64,000 bases of DNA from Picochlorum sp. 'celeri' (Eukaryota > Chlorophyta > Trebouxiophyceae), in contig JAACMV010000020.1 in NCBI GenBank assembly GCA_010909725.1, forward strand, positions 434,001 to 498,000, written 5' to 3'. A program made the position numbers and the translations under genes. Positions 50,203 to 60,579 of this stretch are shown piece after piece (positions within the stretch are counted from its first letter, which is position 1; every line of letters begins with the position of its first letter). Below the pieces are notes generated by a model that worked only from the letters and a program-made list of their open reading frames with translations, ran no database searches and had not been told where the DNA came from.

Positions 50203-51992
50203 ATGGCCAAGTTGCGTACAATTCTGCGATATTATGTCTTGACGACCCTTGTCCTCTCCTCGGGACTTGCCGTCGTTAGAGCAGCCAATGACTACGACGA
50301 GAATTCTGATGATGAGCCTATGGGTGCGTGTTTGTAATTTGATAAATACCCATAGTGACCAAAATTACGAGTCGATCTTTAAGTGTCCCGCCGGTCAGCC
50401 TTCGGACATATTAGTCGATGCTCAGACTGACCAGGAGGGCACCAGTTTTTGATCTTACGAAATGAAAGAGGAGATGAAAATAGAGCGATTGGCGGTGTAC
50501 CCGAGAGCAGATTTGCCCTGGATGACGAGTTATCGGCAAATGAAGTTTGTCCAATACTATTATTAGTCGATATAGAGATTCCATATATGTATTCGTCGTG
50601 CCTGGACATCGTCGACCGCAGTGGCGTGAGTTGTTGTGTTTACCTCATCTTTGCTTCTGTTGCAGTTGATTCTGGCGATCGATCTCTGTTGTTGGATATC
50701 CCCGTGCTGCCAATTGACACTCCTGTAGCATTGCAACGATTTGGTGACGATGTGTACAAATATGTCGGGTGTGCTGCCGGTATGTACCAGGATGTGACGA
50801 CATATGTAGAGAGTCTTGGCATGGATACCACTGCAAACTTTTTGGGACCTATACAGAGGTTTGAAGGGGATCGCATCTCGATCCAGTATTTTGATTTTGG
50901 AAATAAAGAATCTGGGAAGGCTATGATCTTGCTTCCTGGGCTCGGGTCTTTGATGAGATCCTGGAGCCCAATTTTGCTGCAGGGATTGGGTGTTCACAAC
51001 AGGATGATCATCATGGACTATCCCGGACAAGGGAGGCCACCATCAAAGACGGAAGGTCTGGGAAGTTTCTTGTATAATTCGTCTTCCAATCCTCTGCCTC
51101 AGTATTCTATTGATTTTATGGCCAATAGTGCCTATCAGCTGTTGGAGCATTTAGGATTAAATAATTCCAATACAGCAGTCATGGGGCGCTCCATGGGATC
51201 CATTGTAGCACTGCAAATGGGCGTCTTGTACGGAGATAGCATTGGAAAAATTATCGCTGTGTCTAACGTTGTCTTGAATACAGATGAGAGATCAGCATAC
51301 CTTTTGGCGACTGCCCAGTCGAATGTAGATCAAACCAAAGTGTATTATCCAATTGATTATCAAGAGGGAGGCTGTGCCATTGCGCAGTGGATATGCTATA
51401 AACTTGATGGACAACAAGTATACAGAGACCTGATGACGTGGGACGGAAACAGTAATACAACAGCATACCAAAGAATTGCATTGGATCAGTTTATCAACAA
51501 TGGTGGAATTGAAGGATTCAGAAAAATAAAAAACCCAGTCATGGGAATTCAAGGAGAGCTTGACAATACAGCTCCTGTAAGAAATTTGGCACGTACTTTT
51601 TTTCTCTATTTTTTTAGACCACGCAAAGGACATGCGATTTATGACATGACATGGACACATCGCAGGTATATCTTGGAAACCTTGTGTCTGACTTTTACCG
51701 CTGGGTTGTGATGAGATGGGCTGGCCATGCTGTGACTGACGAATACATGACATTCCTCACAATCGAAATTCAAGGGTTCTTGGACGATATTGGAGATGAG
51801 TTTGACATGGTTGGTAGATTCCCTGGATCTTGGTATATTGAAAATTATGGTGGAGCATGTGGAGACAGTCCTTGTCCAGAAAAGAATGGGCCAGATGCAG
51901 ATGCAAGACAAGTTCCTGCCTATGTTCGCCCATCCTTCATCAAAACAGGTACATCTGTCAAGGATTTGGAGAACATTCTCTCATCAAAATAG
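50203..51992 (+). CDS. Secreted alpha/beta hydrolase
   Basis: Exons 50203-50323, 50666-51576, 51666-51992; introns of 342 bp (GTGCGT...TTGCAG, phase 1) and 89 bp (GTAAGA...CGCAG, phase 0). Total 452 residues. Exon 1 gives a signal peptide (YYVLTTLVLSSGLAVVRAA). The fold shows the LLPGLGSLMRSW oxyanion region, nucleophile elbow GRSMGS and acid in GELDNTAP. The base His is in RWAGHAVTDEYM, only in frame after removing intron 2. This layout resembles extracellular esterase/lipase-type hydrolases. The C-terminus adds a Cys-containing stretch (GGACGDSPCPEKNG). Intron 1 is the weakest part: it holds its own open stretch with TTTAAGTGTCCC, so a further exon could exist. Substrate unknown. Confidence 0.72.
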
Positions 51993-52188
51993 TAATAATA
52001 CTTGGAAGTCTCTTTTTTATATTTGAAAAATCTCGCATCTAGATGAAGGATCGTTTTTTCATCAGTCTGAAGAATTCGAATTGCTGTCCATAATCTTTTC
52101 ATCATTGTGTTTTTACATTGCTATGCGACAACAGTATCATAATAATTATCATTTGCACTTTTGTACAAGTAAGCAAGCACTGGTTGTG

Positions 52189-53451
52189 TTATTCATTTCG
52201 ATAAAAGTATGGAGGGTGCCCATGTGTTGCGGAGACCAGAGGTAATGGCTTCATAGGTGGACCACGACTCTTTTGTGTCTTGCTGGTCAACACTTTGCCA
52301 GAAATGGACGCCACAGGGCACGAATCAATCTCCATTTGCAGGTTTAATTCATACGTACCATTCTCATCAACCTTGAATGGTCTATACTCCAGCATCCAGT
52401 CTTGCCCCAGAATCCGATAAAAATGCAGTGGTTTTACCAGCATGGTGCTGCCATCATCTGTATTCCCTACTACAGTGCATTTTACCTCGACCGCTATATT
52501 CTTTGCCTTTGCGTCTATTGTCATGTGATTCAAATTTTTAAAGATCATGGAATATGTAAACTGGATCAGACCTGGAGCTCGCGACTGAATACCATGGCGC
52601 TTCCTCACAGCATTGCCTTTTGGTGCTCTTCCAACCAAGTCTCCTGGGATGAACGCGTCTTGAAGAAGTCGAACACTGTTCGCCATCTCATTTGTAGCAC
52701 AAGGACTGCTGTCATCTTTACTTTGTTGAGAAAGATCGTCTTCATACTGATGCTCAAACTCGAACGAATCCTCCTCATGCAAAACCTGTGCAAACGTAAA
52801 CTCTGAAGCAACCTGGTACTCCACCATACTACTCTCACTGATCGGCGTAACTCTAACCTTGGCAAAATTTCGTAGCAAATCACTATCTAACGAATCAATA
52901 TCAGGAGTCCTTTTACATTCGCTGGATTCATCCAGAGAAGCAATCAACCCCGTACACTGTGGCTCTTGAGATGGAGAGACATGATCATCAGAAAAGCCCA
53001 ACATTTCCGGTGTAGAGCAACTCACCTCCCCCATAGGCGTCCACATATACTCCTCAACTCCTTTATCTTCAAAACCAGCCCTTCCATTGTACACTCGACA
53101 ACGCCCACAGCCATCACCCACACGCTCAAACAACCAATCAAGACACACCACCGGGATGCCCTTCTCCCAACATTTCATCACCTTGTCAGTCTTCAAAACA
53201 ACCTCGGCATACTCTTGACACAATACCAGGTCTCTCTTTGTCAAAGGAATCAACAGATGAGTCGTCTTCGTCACATCCAAATCTCCAGAATACGTAATTC
53301 CATGGATGCCACAGAGATTCTTCACATCCTCCCTGCTCGAGTGCAAAAACCCACTCGAGCATACCGTAACGTCACAGCCACATGAATCGGAGCATTTTTT
53401 ATCACGTTGTGAGCTCTGAACCAACTCTCGAAGGTGGACAATACCTTCCAT
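52189..53451 (-). CDS. BRCT-domain protein
   Basis: 420 residues from the ATG at 53451. The frame is open 24 codons further but lacks an ATG there, and a stop precedes it, so either 53451 is the start or a short upstream exon is missing. A BRCT domain occupies ~residues 25-115: DVTVCSSGFLHSSREDVKNL, then GDLDVTKTTHLLIP and the Trp-containing GIPVVCLDWLFERV, as in TopBP1/Dpb11-type repeats. Only one BRCT is evident. The rest is acidic and Ser-rich, with a basic patch (GNAVRKRHG), then a beta-rich C-terminal ~140 residues (LNHMTIDAKAKNIAVEVKC...) that I do not recognise. Likely a nuclear DNA-damage or replication protein that binds phosphopeptides. Confidence 0.65.
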   Translation of the reverse strand: MEGIVHLRELVQSSQRDKKCSDSCGCDVTVCSSGFLHSSREDVKNLCGIHGITYSGDLDVTKTTHLLIPLTKRDLVLCQEYAEVVLKTDKVMKCWEKGIPVVCLDWLFERVGDGCGRCRVYNGRAGFEDKGVEEYMWTPMGEVSCSTPEMLGFSDDHVSPSQEPQCTGLIASLDESSECKRTPDIDSLDSDLLRNFAKVRVTPISESSMVEYQVASEFTFAQVLHEEDSFEFEHQYEDDLSQQSKDDSSPCATNEMANSVRLLQDAFIPGDLVGRAPKGNAVRKRHGIQSRAPGLIQFTYSMIFKNLNHMTIDAKAKNIAVEVKCTVVGNTDDGSTMLVKPLHFYRILGQDWMLEYRPFKVDENGTYELNLQMEIDSCPVASISGKVLTSKTQKSRGPPMKPLPLVSATHGHPPYFYRNE

Positions 53452-53767
53452 CGCGAGAGAAGGGTCGTCTGTTGGTTGCTCAGTACCCAACCACCTTGCT
53501 ACCAGATTTCTCTCTATACCCAATCATTCGCAGATGGTCATCTAAATATAGTAGGTCTTACTATAAAGTTAATACAATTACCGACATGCGTGGGGTATCT
53601 GCAATAAAAAGGCTCATGCCCAGGGATGTCGTCTTGAAAATACTCATCTTCCCATCCAAGAATCTATTTGACGGGATATCAAGCCAAGGAACTTGGCCCC
53701 AGTAGTCTGGCCTCAAATTCATGCACATTTCAACCCACTGTAACCCAAAAAGTTGTCCTATACTGAA

Positions 53768-55354
53768 ATGAATGTATCAGGAAAGGCGCAAATGACATCT
53801 AAGAGTGGCATGATGAACCGACTCTTCGCCAAAGGTGTTCCCACCACCCACTGCTATCGACTGTGGTCCACAGCCACGAATGGCTGCTTGTCAATGCAGC
53901 ATTCATACTCCCGAGTGCATTATAGGCATTTTGATCTTCGTGGAAATCGATCAATCGGGTTATCGAGGCGTACATTGGTGTCCCAGTCGAGCAGGGTCGT
54001 CTGTGCTGCCACAGATTCTCCCACGTCGACGGATCGCAAGGCGGGAAGCAGTTCTATTGGAGGTGGCAAGGGGAAGAAGCATAAACAGATGATTGATACA
54101 AATCCTCCGAGGGGGACGCGCGATTTCCCACCAGAGGAGAAGAGGATGCAAAAATGGCTGTTTGGGGAGTTTGATCGTGTAGCCACGGGATTTGGATTTG
54201 AGCATATAGATTTTCCTGTTCTGGAGAGTGAAGAACTCTTTGTTCGTAAGGCTGGTGAGGAGATTACGGATCAGTTGTATAATTTTGAAGATAAAGGTGG
54301 GAGACGGGTGAGTTTGCGCCCAGAGCTGACACCATCATTGGCTCGGTTGGCTTTGCAAAAGGGCAAAGGGTTGGCATTGCCTGCGAAATGGTACGCGATC
54401 GGGCAATGCTGGAGATATGAGCGTGCGACACGGGGTAGGAGGCGGGAGCATTATCAGTGGAATATGGATATTATTGGGGTTGAGGGAGTTGAGGCAGAGG
54501 CAGAATTGTTGGCTGCCATTACCCAATTCTTCAAAGGTGTTGGCTTGACATCTGCTGATGTGGGGATTAAAGTGTCTAGTAGAAAAGTATTGCAGCAAGT
54601 GTTAGAGTCCTGTGGTTTAGATAGTGAAACGTTTGGTCCTGTGTGTATCTTGGTGGATAAATTGGATAAATTACCAAGGGAAAAGGTGGTTGATGGTTTG
54701 TTGCAGTTGGGGCTCTCGAATGATACTGCCGAGAAGATTCTCTCCGCATTGAATGTGAAAGATGTAGGTGATTTAGAGAGTTTAATAGGAGAAGATAATG
54801 ATGCTGTGAAGGATCTCAAGCGATTGTTTGATCTCGCGGCAGCCTATGGGTATGATGAGTACCTGGTGTTTGATGCCAGTGTGGTTCGTGGATTAGCATA
54901 TTATACAGGAGTGGTGTTTGAAGGTTTTGATAGAGAGGGCAAATTGCGTGCAATTTGTGGAGGAGGGAGATATGATAAGCTTCTCGGGACATTTGGAGGC
55001 GAGGATCAGCCGTGTGTTGGGTTTGGGTTTGGTGATGCAGTGATTATGGAGCTCTTGTCTGACAAGGGCTTGTTGCCAACACCGAGTCATTCTGTTGATG
55101 ACCTCGTCATCGCCATGGATAAAGAGCTGTATCCAGCTGCGTGTAGTATTGCTTCAAAGTTGAGAGCCAACAATAAGACTGTGGATCTTGTCTTGGATTC
55201 AGGAAAGAAGATGAAGTGGGCTTTCAAGCAGGCTGAGCGCTGTGGCGCATCTCGACTCGTGTTGGTTGCTCCAGACGAGTGGGAGAAGGGACTTGTTCGA
55301 GTGAAAAATCTGGAGACTAGAGAAGAAGAAGATGTACCAATTGATAATATCTAA
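53768..55354 (+). CDS. Histidyl-tRNA synthetase, organelle-targeted
   Basis: Class II aminoacyl-tRNA synthetase charging tRNA-His. 528 residues from ATG 53768; ATGs at 53810/53813 are alternatives. The N-terminal ~80 residues are Ser/Arg-rich and acid-poor, fitting dual plastid/mitochondrial import. Motif 1 begins at NPPRGTRDFPPEE. Motif 2 spans the YAIGQCWRYERATRGRRRE loop, the histidine-specific region is VVRGLAYYTGVVFEGF, and motif 3 is within QPCVGFGFGDAVI. GGGRYDKLLGTFGG is also diagnostic. The C-terminal anticodon-binding domain (HGTP type) includes ASKLRANNKTVDLVLDSGKK. It has no introns and is divergent from the BRCT gene. Confidence 0.93.
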   Translation: MNVSGKAQMTSKSGMMNRLFAKGVPTTHCYRLWSTATNGCLSMQHSYSRVHYRHFDLRGNRSIGLSRRTLVSQSSRVVCAATDSPTSTDRKAGSSSIGGGKGKKHKQMIDTNPPRGTRDFPPEEKRMQKWLFGEFDRVATGFGFEHIDFPVLESEELFVRKAGEEITDQLYNFEDKGGRRVSLRPELTPSLARLALQKGKGLALPAKWYAIGQCWRYERATRGRRREHYQWNMDIIGVEGVEAEAELLAAITQFFKGVGLTSADVGIKVSSRKVLQQVLESCGLDSETFGPVCILVDKLDKLPREKVVDGLLQLGLSNDTAEKILSALNVKDVGDLESLIGEDNDAVKDLKRLFDLAAAYGYDEYLVFDASVVRGLAYYTGVVFEGFDREGKLRAICGGGRYDKLLGTFGGEDQPCVGFGFGDAVIMELLSDKGLLPTPSHSVDDLVIAMDKELYPAACSIASKLRANNKTVDLVLDSGKKMKWAFKQAERCGASRLVLVAPDEWEKGLVRVKNLETREEEDVPIDNI

Positions 55355-55413
55355 GATGTAAAGCGGAAACAATGAGATTTGATGACCGGTTTTCGGATGA
55401 GTCGTCACGGCGC

Positions 55414-55429
55414 ACCATCGCGCGATGGT
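55414..55429. repeat. Perfect 16-bp palindrome upstream of the U-box gene
   Basis: ACCATCGCGCGATGGT is identical to its reverse complement, within a CpG-rich stretch followed by GTGGCGCCCAAAA. It lies 60 bp after the HisRS stop and 195 bp before the U-box start. It may be a 3'-end hairpin or a dimeric factor site; function inferred only. Confidence 0.5.
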
Positions 55430-55623
55430 CCGGTGGCGCCCAAAACATGTCGGTTATGCGCATGAACCTCGCCAGTCGACCCATGTGTGCATTATCTTTC
55501 CTCGTTTCAGGTCATAAAATATTATTGATATATTTGATTTGATTGGGATCCATCTAGTTGGTTATTTCGCACAACACGCGTGGACCTCTCCTCTCAGTGC
55601 AGTAACCAGATCTTAACGGCAAG

Positions 55624-58418
55624 ATGGAAACAACTTTTCCACAAGGTGCTCCTGTGGATCAGAGCACTGGTATGTCATTAAATATAGATATTATAATATA
55701 AATGTTTGATCTTTGGTCGGTTGATGTGCTGATATGGCTCGGATGATTGGTGCAGGAATCTTGCGGACAAAGTCAGAGAAACTCTCCCCAAAGTCTACGA
55801 ATACAGGTGTGTCCGAGTTACACAAGCTTCTGTACTTTAATTATTTCTAATATTTTTTGGTGTATTTCTTTGGGCAGATGGCACAGGAATGGACAAAAGG
55901 CCGCAGCCCCTGCAGGTGGAAAACCTGCAACGGACGAGCAGTAGTACGTTAGCAAGTGAAGCTAGCCAAAGTATAAAAGCAGGTCATCTAGATTCTTTTG
56001 TTTCTTCTCCATCCATGCGAGGATCCATGGATGTTAAAGGCCCCGAAAGTGGTCAATTTGTGGTTCTTCCAGCAGGGAAGTATGGGCAAATGTCTCCTCG
56101 GCGCTTGACCCCACGATCCTCAAGGAGGGGTGGTAGTTCGACCTCTGGACAAACTGTCACAGCAAAAGTGGACCGGAAAACTCCTAGTCCTAGAAAAGGC
56201 TGTACACCTATTAGGGAACTTGATCGTATGGCTATTGAGGCAAAGGCTCCGCCAAGGTTTATCTGCCCCATCTCTGGCAGAGTCATGAAAGATCCTGTGA
56301 TCCTTGCGACTGGGACAACGTGCGATAGATGTGCGCTGGAGAAAAGACTTGCAAAAGGACAGAAGAGATGTCCTGTCACGAATAAAACGTTGCGAGTTCC
56401 TATATCAATGACGCCTAATTCGGAGCTCATGATGGCAATCACTGCTTGGGCAAGAAAGAATGCACCATGGATGATGGTATGTACTTACAATTGCGATGTT
56501 TATTTATATATATCACATGGATATTGATACTACTTATTGCATTGCGTAGGATCCCTCTGGATCATTTATTCTAACAGAGGAGACGAATAGATATGATTTT
56601 CAGGGAAATGATACCCAGTATGTCTCAACCCCAGGTGCAGCAGGTCCGGCCAGAACTCCACCTTCAAGGATGAACAGCAATGGATGGACGTATACAAATG
56701 GAAGCAAGGTAAGACCTGGAAGAATCGATATGAACGCTACACCAGGTACTTTGGAAGCAGGGAATGCACCCTGGTATGTCCGCAGAGGCATTGCATCCCC
56801 AAGAAGCTCGAGACAAATATCACGGTCTAGATCTTCAAGAGGTGGATCCCCACAAAAATCTAAGAAAAAGGTTGTTCCAGTTGAATGGTACAGTATTGGA
56901 TTCCTGACACTCATGACAATAGTCTATGTTGCCATGTTCATCCTCTCACTTTCATTTTCCAACTGGGAAATGGCTCCAATGTCTGAAAATCCATGGTATG
57001 GAGCCACAAGGGACGGGCTCGTCCAATCTGGAGCATTGGTATTGCCTTTGATGAATTCACCTGGGAATGAATGGTGGAGATTGATATCATCGATTTTTCT
57101 GCCAGCAGGTCTCATTCACCTTGCTCTGTGCCTTCTCTTTCTGTGGGTATTTGGGGCGTATGCTAGAACTGCCATGCCTTTCCCTCAGGCAACCGTTGCG
57201 GGACTGTTCCTTTTGTCCTCTCTCGTTGGATCGCTCGCCTCAGCGAACCTCAATGCTGATTACATAGCATGTGGAGCATTCTCTGGAATCTTGAGTTTAT
57301 TGGGTGTCATTGCTGCCAGCCAAACACTGGAATGGCCTAGGCGAAAGCTCCTAAACTTGAAAGAATGGTACCTTGTTACTCTAATTCTTCTCATTGTGTT
57401 CGGAGGCTTGATTGTGCTGAGTCTATTCCCTCTTGTCGATGTCTGGTTTTCAATTGGTGGAGCAATCAGTGGTGTCTGCCTTGCGTATATTGTGATCTTA
57501 TTCCCAAACGTACAAACAAGTGCAAATGAGAAGCGAACCAAATGGCTCTCAATTCAAATAGGTTCTGGTGTGGTTCTTGGTGCCATACTTATTGCTGCAA
57601 TTGTTGGGTGTGCTCTTCCAACAAAAGTGGGAGAATCAGCCAATTTCCTAAAAAGTGCATCGTGTGTTGAGTTATCTTCAAGCATGAATTGTGTACCATT
57701 CGGATTCTTGGAGAGTGGATGTGGGATGACATGGTCCAAGGATATGGATTCAGTGGTGGTCGCATGTCCAATCAGTGACCCTGGGTCCAGTGAGTCCTAC
57801 ACATACTATCCGACTGCCAATGTGACCTTTGATCAGATTGGAGATCTGGATATCACGGAAGTTCAGTGCCAAAAGAAATGCGATGTGAGAAATGATCCAA
57901 TTGACGTTATCAGTGTCCCCCCTGTCGTCAATCCGGAGGAACTGCAGCCAATCAATGTGACTGAGAGTGTTGTTGAGGAACAAACAGCTGCTGTGGCGCC
58001 ATCCCCAGAGCAAGTGGTCTCTATTGTGCCTGAGATCACAAATGATGTAGCGCCACAGGCGGATCCACCAATATCAAGTGCTGTTGTAGAACCTCAGACC
58101 ACTGCTGATGTCCCTAGCACAAAACCAGCAGAAGTCTCTGTGCAATTGGGCATTGCGCCATCAAAACAAGAGGTGCCACGAGCTGCCGCCCCAGTGGAGG
58201 TGCCAAAGATTGAGACACCACCTCAGACAGTCGTGAAGCCATTTACAGCAACAGAACCAGCACCTGCACCAGTGGAACTGCCAAAGATTGAGACACCACC
58301 TCAGACGGTTGTGAGGCCATTTACAACAACAGAACCAGCACCTGCACCAGTGGAGCTTCCTATTGTTCCTCAAGCCCAGGGTGCCCAACCACCAAATCCT
58401 CTAAATATTATTGGATAA
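55624..58418 (+). CDS. U-box E3 ligase fused to a degenerate rhomboid membrane domain
   Basis: Exons 55624-55669, 55756-55806, 55878-56476, 56550-58418; introns of 86, 71 and 73 bp (all GT-AG, phases 1, 1, 0). Total 854 residues. Residues ~157-231 are a U-box (APPRFICPISGRVMKDPV, then CPVTNKTLR), which recruits E2 enzymes. From ~345 comes a rhomboid-type membrane region: NEWWRLISSIFLPAGLIHL and YIACGAFSGILSLLG. The serine of GxSG (about 477) is kept. The helix-6 His before [IL]GG is Ser (~533), the HxxxN Asn is Cys (~426), and the first loop His is Pro, so proteolysis is unlikely. The C-terminal ~200 residues are Pro-rich with two near-identical ~28-residue units (KIETPPQTVV...). Intron 3, which joins the two domains, is inferred from splice sites and open frame. 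Confidence 0.72.
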
Positions 58419-58503
58419 AAGCAAGATGATGGAAAATCATGTACTATTACACGGAAAAGTTTTGTTTGCACATATGTAGGCTGTAATGCCAGCAAGGCAA
58501 TAC

Positions 58504-60018
58504 CTATGAAATTCTCAATGACTGTTGCACCTCTTTGAGAGACTTTCCTTTTGTCTCCGGCAGGCAAAAATATACAAATACGCCTCCCGACAAAGAAACG
58601 AATGCATACACAATAAACGACCCAAATCCAATGGCACTTCGAATTGTCAAGAACAAAGCATCTGCAGCACTACCAAACAAAAATAGTGCTGCCGTACAAG
58701 CTGCAACTGCACCTGATTTATTCTTCATCGAAAAGACTTCCGACAATATTATCCAAAAAATTGCACCCCACGACAATGAAAAGAAAAAAATGAAAACACC
58801 CATGGAGGCCACCATGAGTGGAACAGAAGAGAGTGCATCACCAACACTAAGAAGCAATAAACTAGCAGAACTTGCAACAGATCCCAGGACTAACAAGGGC
58901 TTCCTCCCTAATCTATCAACAAGAGAAATGGAAACTATTGCACCTAATAACTTTGCGACGCCTGTCGCGGAGGCAGCAAAAGACGCCTGCGCTAGGCTCT
59001 CAATACCTTTCTTCTCCTCCAATACTGTTGGTGCATAATTTATGATGGCTGTTGATGCACAGGCTTGATTGAAAAATGCAATTGCTAGAACAACAAAATA
59101 CGCTCGTCTCTCATCACTGAATCCCAACTTGTACACATCAGTAAAAATGCTGAAATAGGATGGTGATATGGAAGCCATTCTCTTTGTGCTGTTACCGGCA
59201 CTGCTCTTATCATTGCTCCCATCAGGTAATAAAGGAAGTGCGTCATTCTCCAATGTACCTTCCATTGAATTCATTTCTATATTTGAATCAATCTGTTCGC
59301 TCCGCTCCTTCTCCACAGAGCTCCACAAGTCGAGCAACTCAGCCTCCACCTGTGCAGTAGAACTATGCTCACCCTGTGGAAGTGTTGATGATGTATGCAC
59401 TTTATGCATCACCCGCAGCGCCTCATCCAATCTTCCTTGAGAAACAAGCCATCTAGGAGACTCTGGAATCCACCACACAAAAATACCCATGAATAAAGCA
59501 GGCACCATTGGCAATCCTACCATGAGCCTCCATGAACATGTTCTTGAATCAACATATGTGTCAATCAGACCATTTACGAGTGCAGCACTAAGCATTCCAA
59601 AACACAACATGAATTCATACAACCCCACAATTCTTCCTCGATATGCATTGGGAGAAATTTCACCCAAATACGCTGGTGAGACTCCTGCGGAAACACCTAT
59701 CCCAAGGCCAATTACAAATCTTCCCACCACCAACAGCGCGACCCCCGATGGATACACAACCATCAGAAAAGGGCCTACCAGAAAAAACACAACATCCCAG
59801 ATGAGAGCTGGACGCCGACCGTGCAATTTCATCACAGTTGCGCCAATAAGGGTCCCCACAACAGCACCCAACTTTGCCATGGAAACAATCAACTCTTCCA
59901 CCACCTCCGACACATTCAAATCATCTCGAATCAGGGGCAATGCCCCTGCAATCAAACCCAAATCATATCCAAAGAGAAATGCGCCGATACAGGAGAAGAA
60001 AGAGACCAACAAAAGCAT
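58504..60018 (-). CDS. Sugar-porter family MFS transporter
   Basis: 504 residues, twelve predicted helices. Sugar-porter signatures: FGYDLGLIAGAL in helix 1, GRFVIGLGIGVSAGVSPAYLG leading into the loop before helix 5, WWIPESPRWLVSQGR (PESPR) after helix 6, and PETKGKSLKEVQ after helix 12. A long central loop has acidic and Ser-rich residues (EMNSMEGTLEND). The ATG at 60018 leaves almost no cytosolic N-terminus. An upstream exon may be missing, since coding-like residues (VTKYNALA) continue for about nine codons before a stop, but I could not place a splice site. Substrate is a hexose or polyol by family; the membrane (plasma, tonoplast or plastid) is unknown. Confidence 0.85.
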   Translation of the reverse strand: MLLLVSFFSCIGAFLFGYDLGLIAGALPLIRDDLNVSEVVEELIVSMAKLGAVVGTLIGATVMKLHGRRPALIWDVVFFLVGPFLMVVYPSGVALLVVGRFVIGLGIGVSAGVSPAYLGEISPNAYRGRIVGLYEFMLCFGMLSAALVNGLIDTYVDSRTCSWRLMVGLPMVPALFMGIFVWWIPESPRWLVSQGRLDEALRVMHKVHTSSTLPQGEHSSTAQVEAELLDLWSSVEKERSEQIDSNIEMNSMEGTLENDALPLLPDGSNDKSSAGNSTKRMASISPSYFSIFTDVYKLGFSDERRAYFVVLAIAFFNQACASTAIINYAPTVLEEKKGIESLAQASFAASATGVAKLLGAIVSISLVDRLGRKPLLVLGSVASSASLLLLSVGDALSSVPLMVASMGVFIFFFSLSWGAIFWIILSEVFSMKNKSGAVAACTAALFLFGSAADALFLTIRSAIGFGSFIVYAFVSLSGGVFVYFCLPETKGKSLKEVQQSLRIS

Positions 60019-60579
60019 GGCCAGCGCGTTGTATTTTGTTACTCGACTTTATCCATCCACCTGCTTCCAGAATGAAGCCAAGAAAAGTGCTCCATACTTT
60101 CTATAGATTTGTTTTGAGGTTTTTGCTCTGTGGATGTGTCACGAAAACAAAGGAATTCAAATGTCGTAAATAGGATTGGCTCCGTAAATCGAACATTAAA
60201 AGAGACACCAATACAGAATCTCATCCAATCTTGTCAAAAAATCGCCCATTCGGAGTTTTAAAAGGTGCACTAGAGCGGCTGTTACCCCAGATGCAAATGA
60301 TTAAATACGTGTGAATCGTAATATTAGTGTCTTGATCGTGTACGTTGTTGCCAGGAGGGCTTGTATCGCAAACGCGACTGGCTAAGTGTGAGAGAATTCT
60401 GGACACGTGACACTCATCGAATCAGGATTATCCTGATCCTTGCGTCTCACCAATCGCATTTTAAAATCAATATAAACGCATATTGAAGGCTGCGTGAACA
60501 GAATTGCATACATCAGTAGCAAAAGGAGAGACAACGTAACGAAGAACACTTGGTACCAGAGGATATCCAGCAAAGCGAC
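60019..60579. other. Divergent intergenic region
   Basis: Between the sugar porter and CAO. May contain a missing 5' exon of the sugar porter and the promoter and leader of CAO. The CAO frame opens without an ATG at 60550. Nothing else is supported. Confidence 0.4.

Noticed and set aside
50324..50355. A 32-bp GTGCGT...CATAG mini-intron in the secreted hydrolase
   Set aside because: Shorter than any other supported intron, and the exon that follows hits a stop in the required frame.
51600..51665. A GHAIYDM segment in the unspliced frame looked like the catalytic His of the secreted hydrolase
   Set aside because: It lies inside an 89-bp GTAAGA...CGCAG intron; splicing yields a better-placed AGHAV histidine and a continuous C-terminus.
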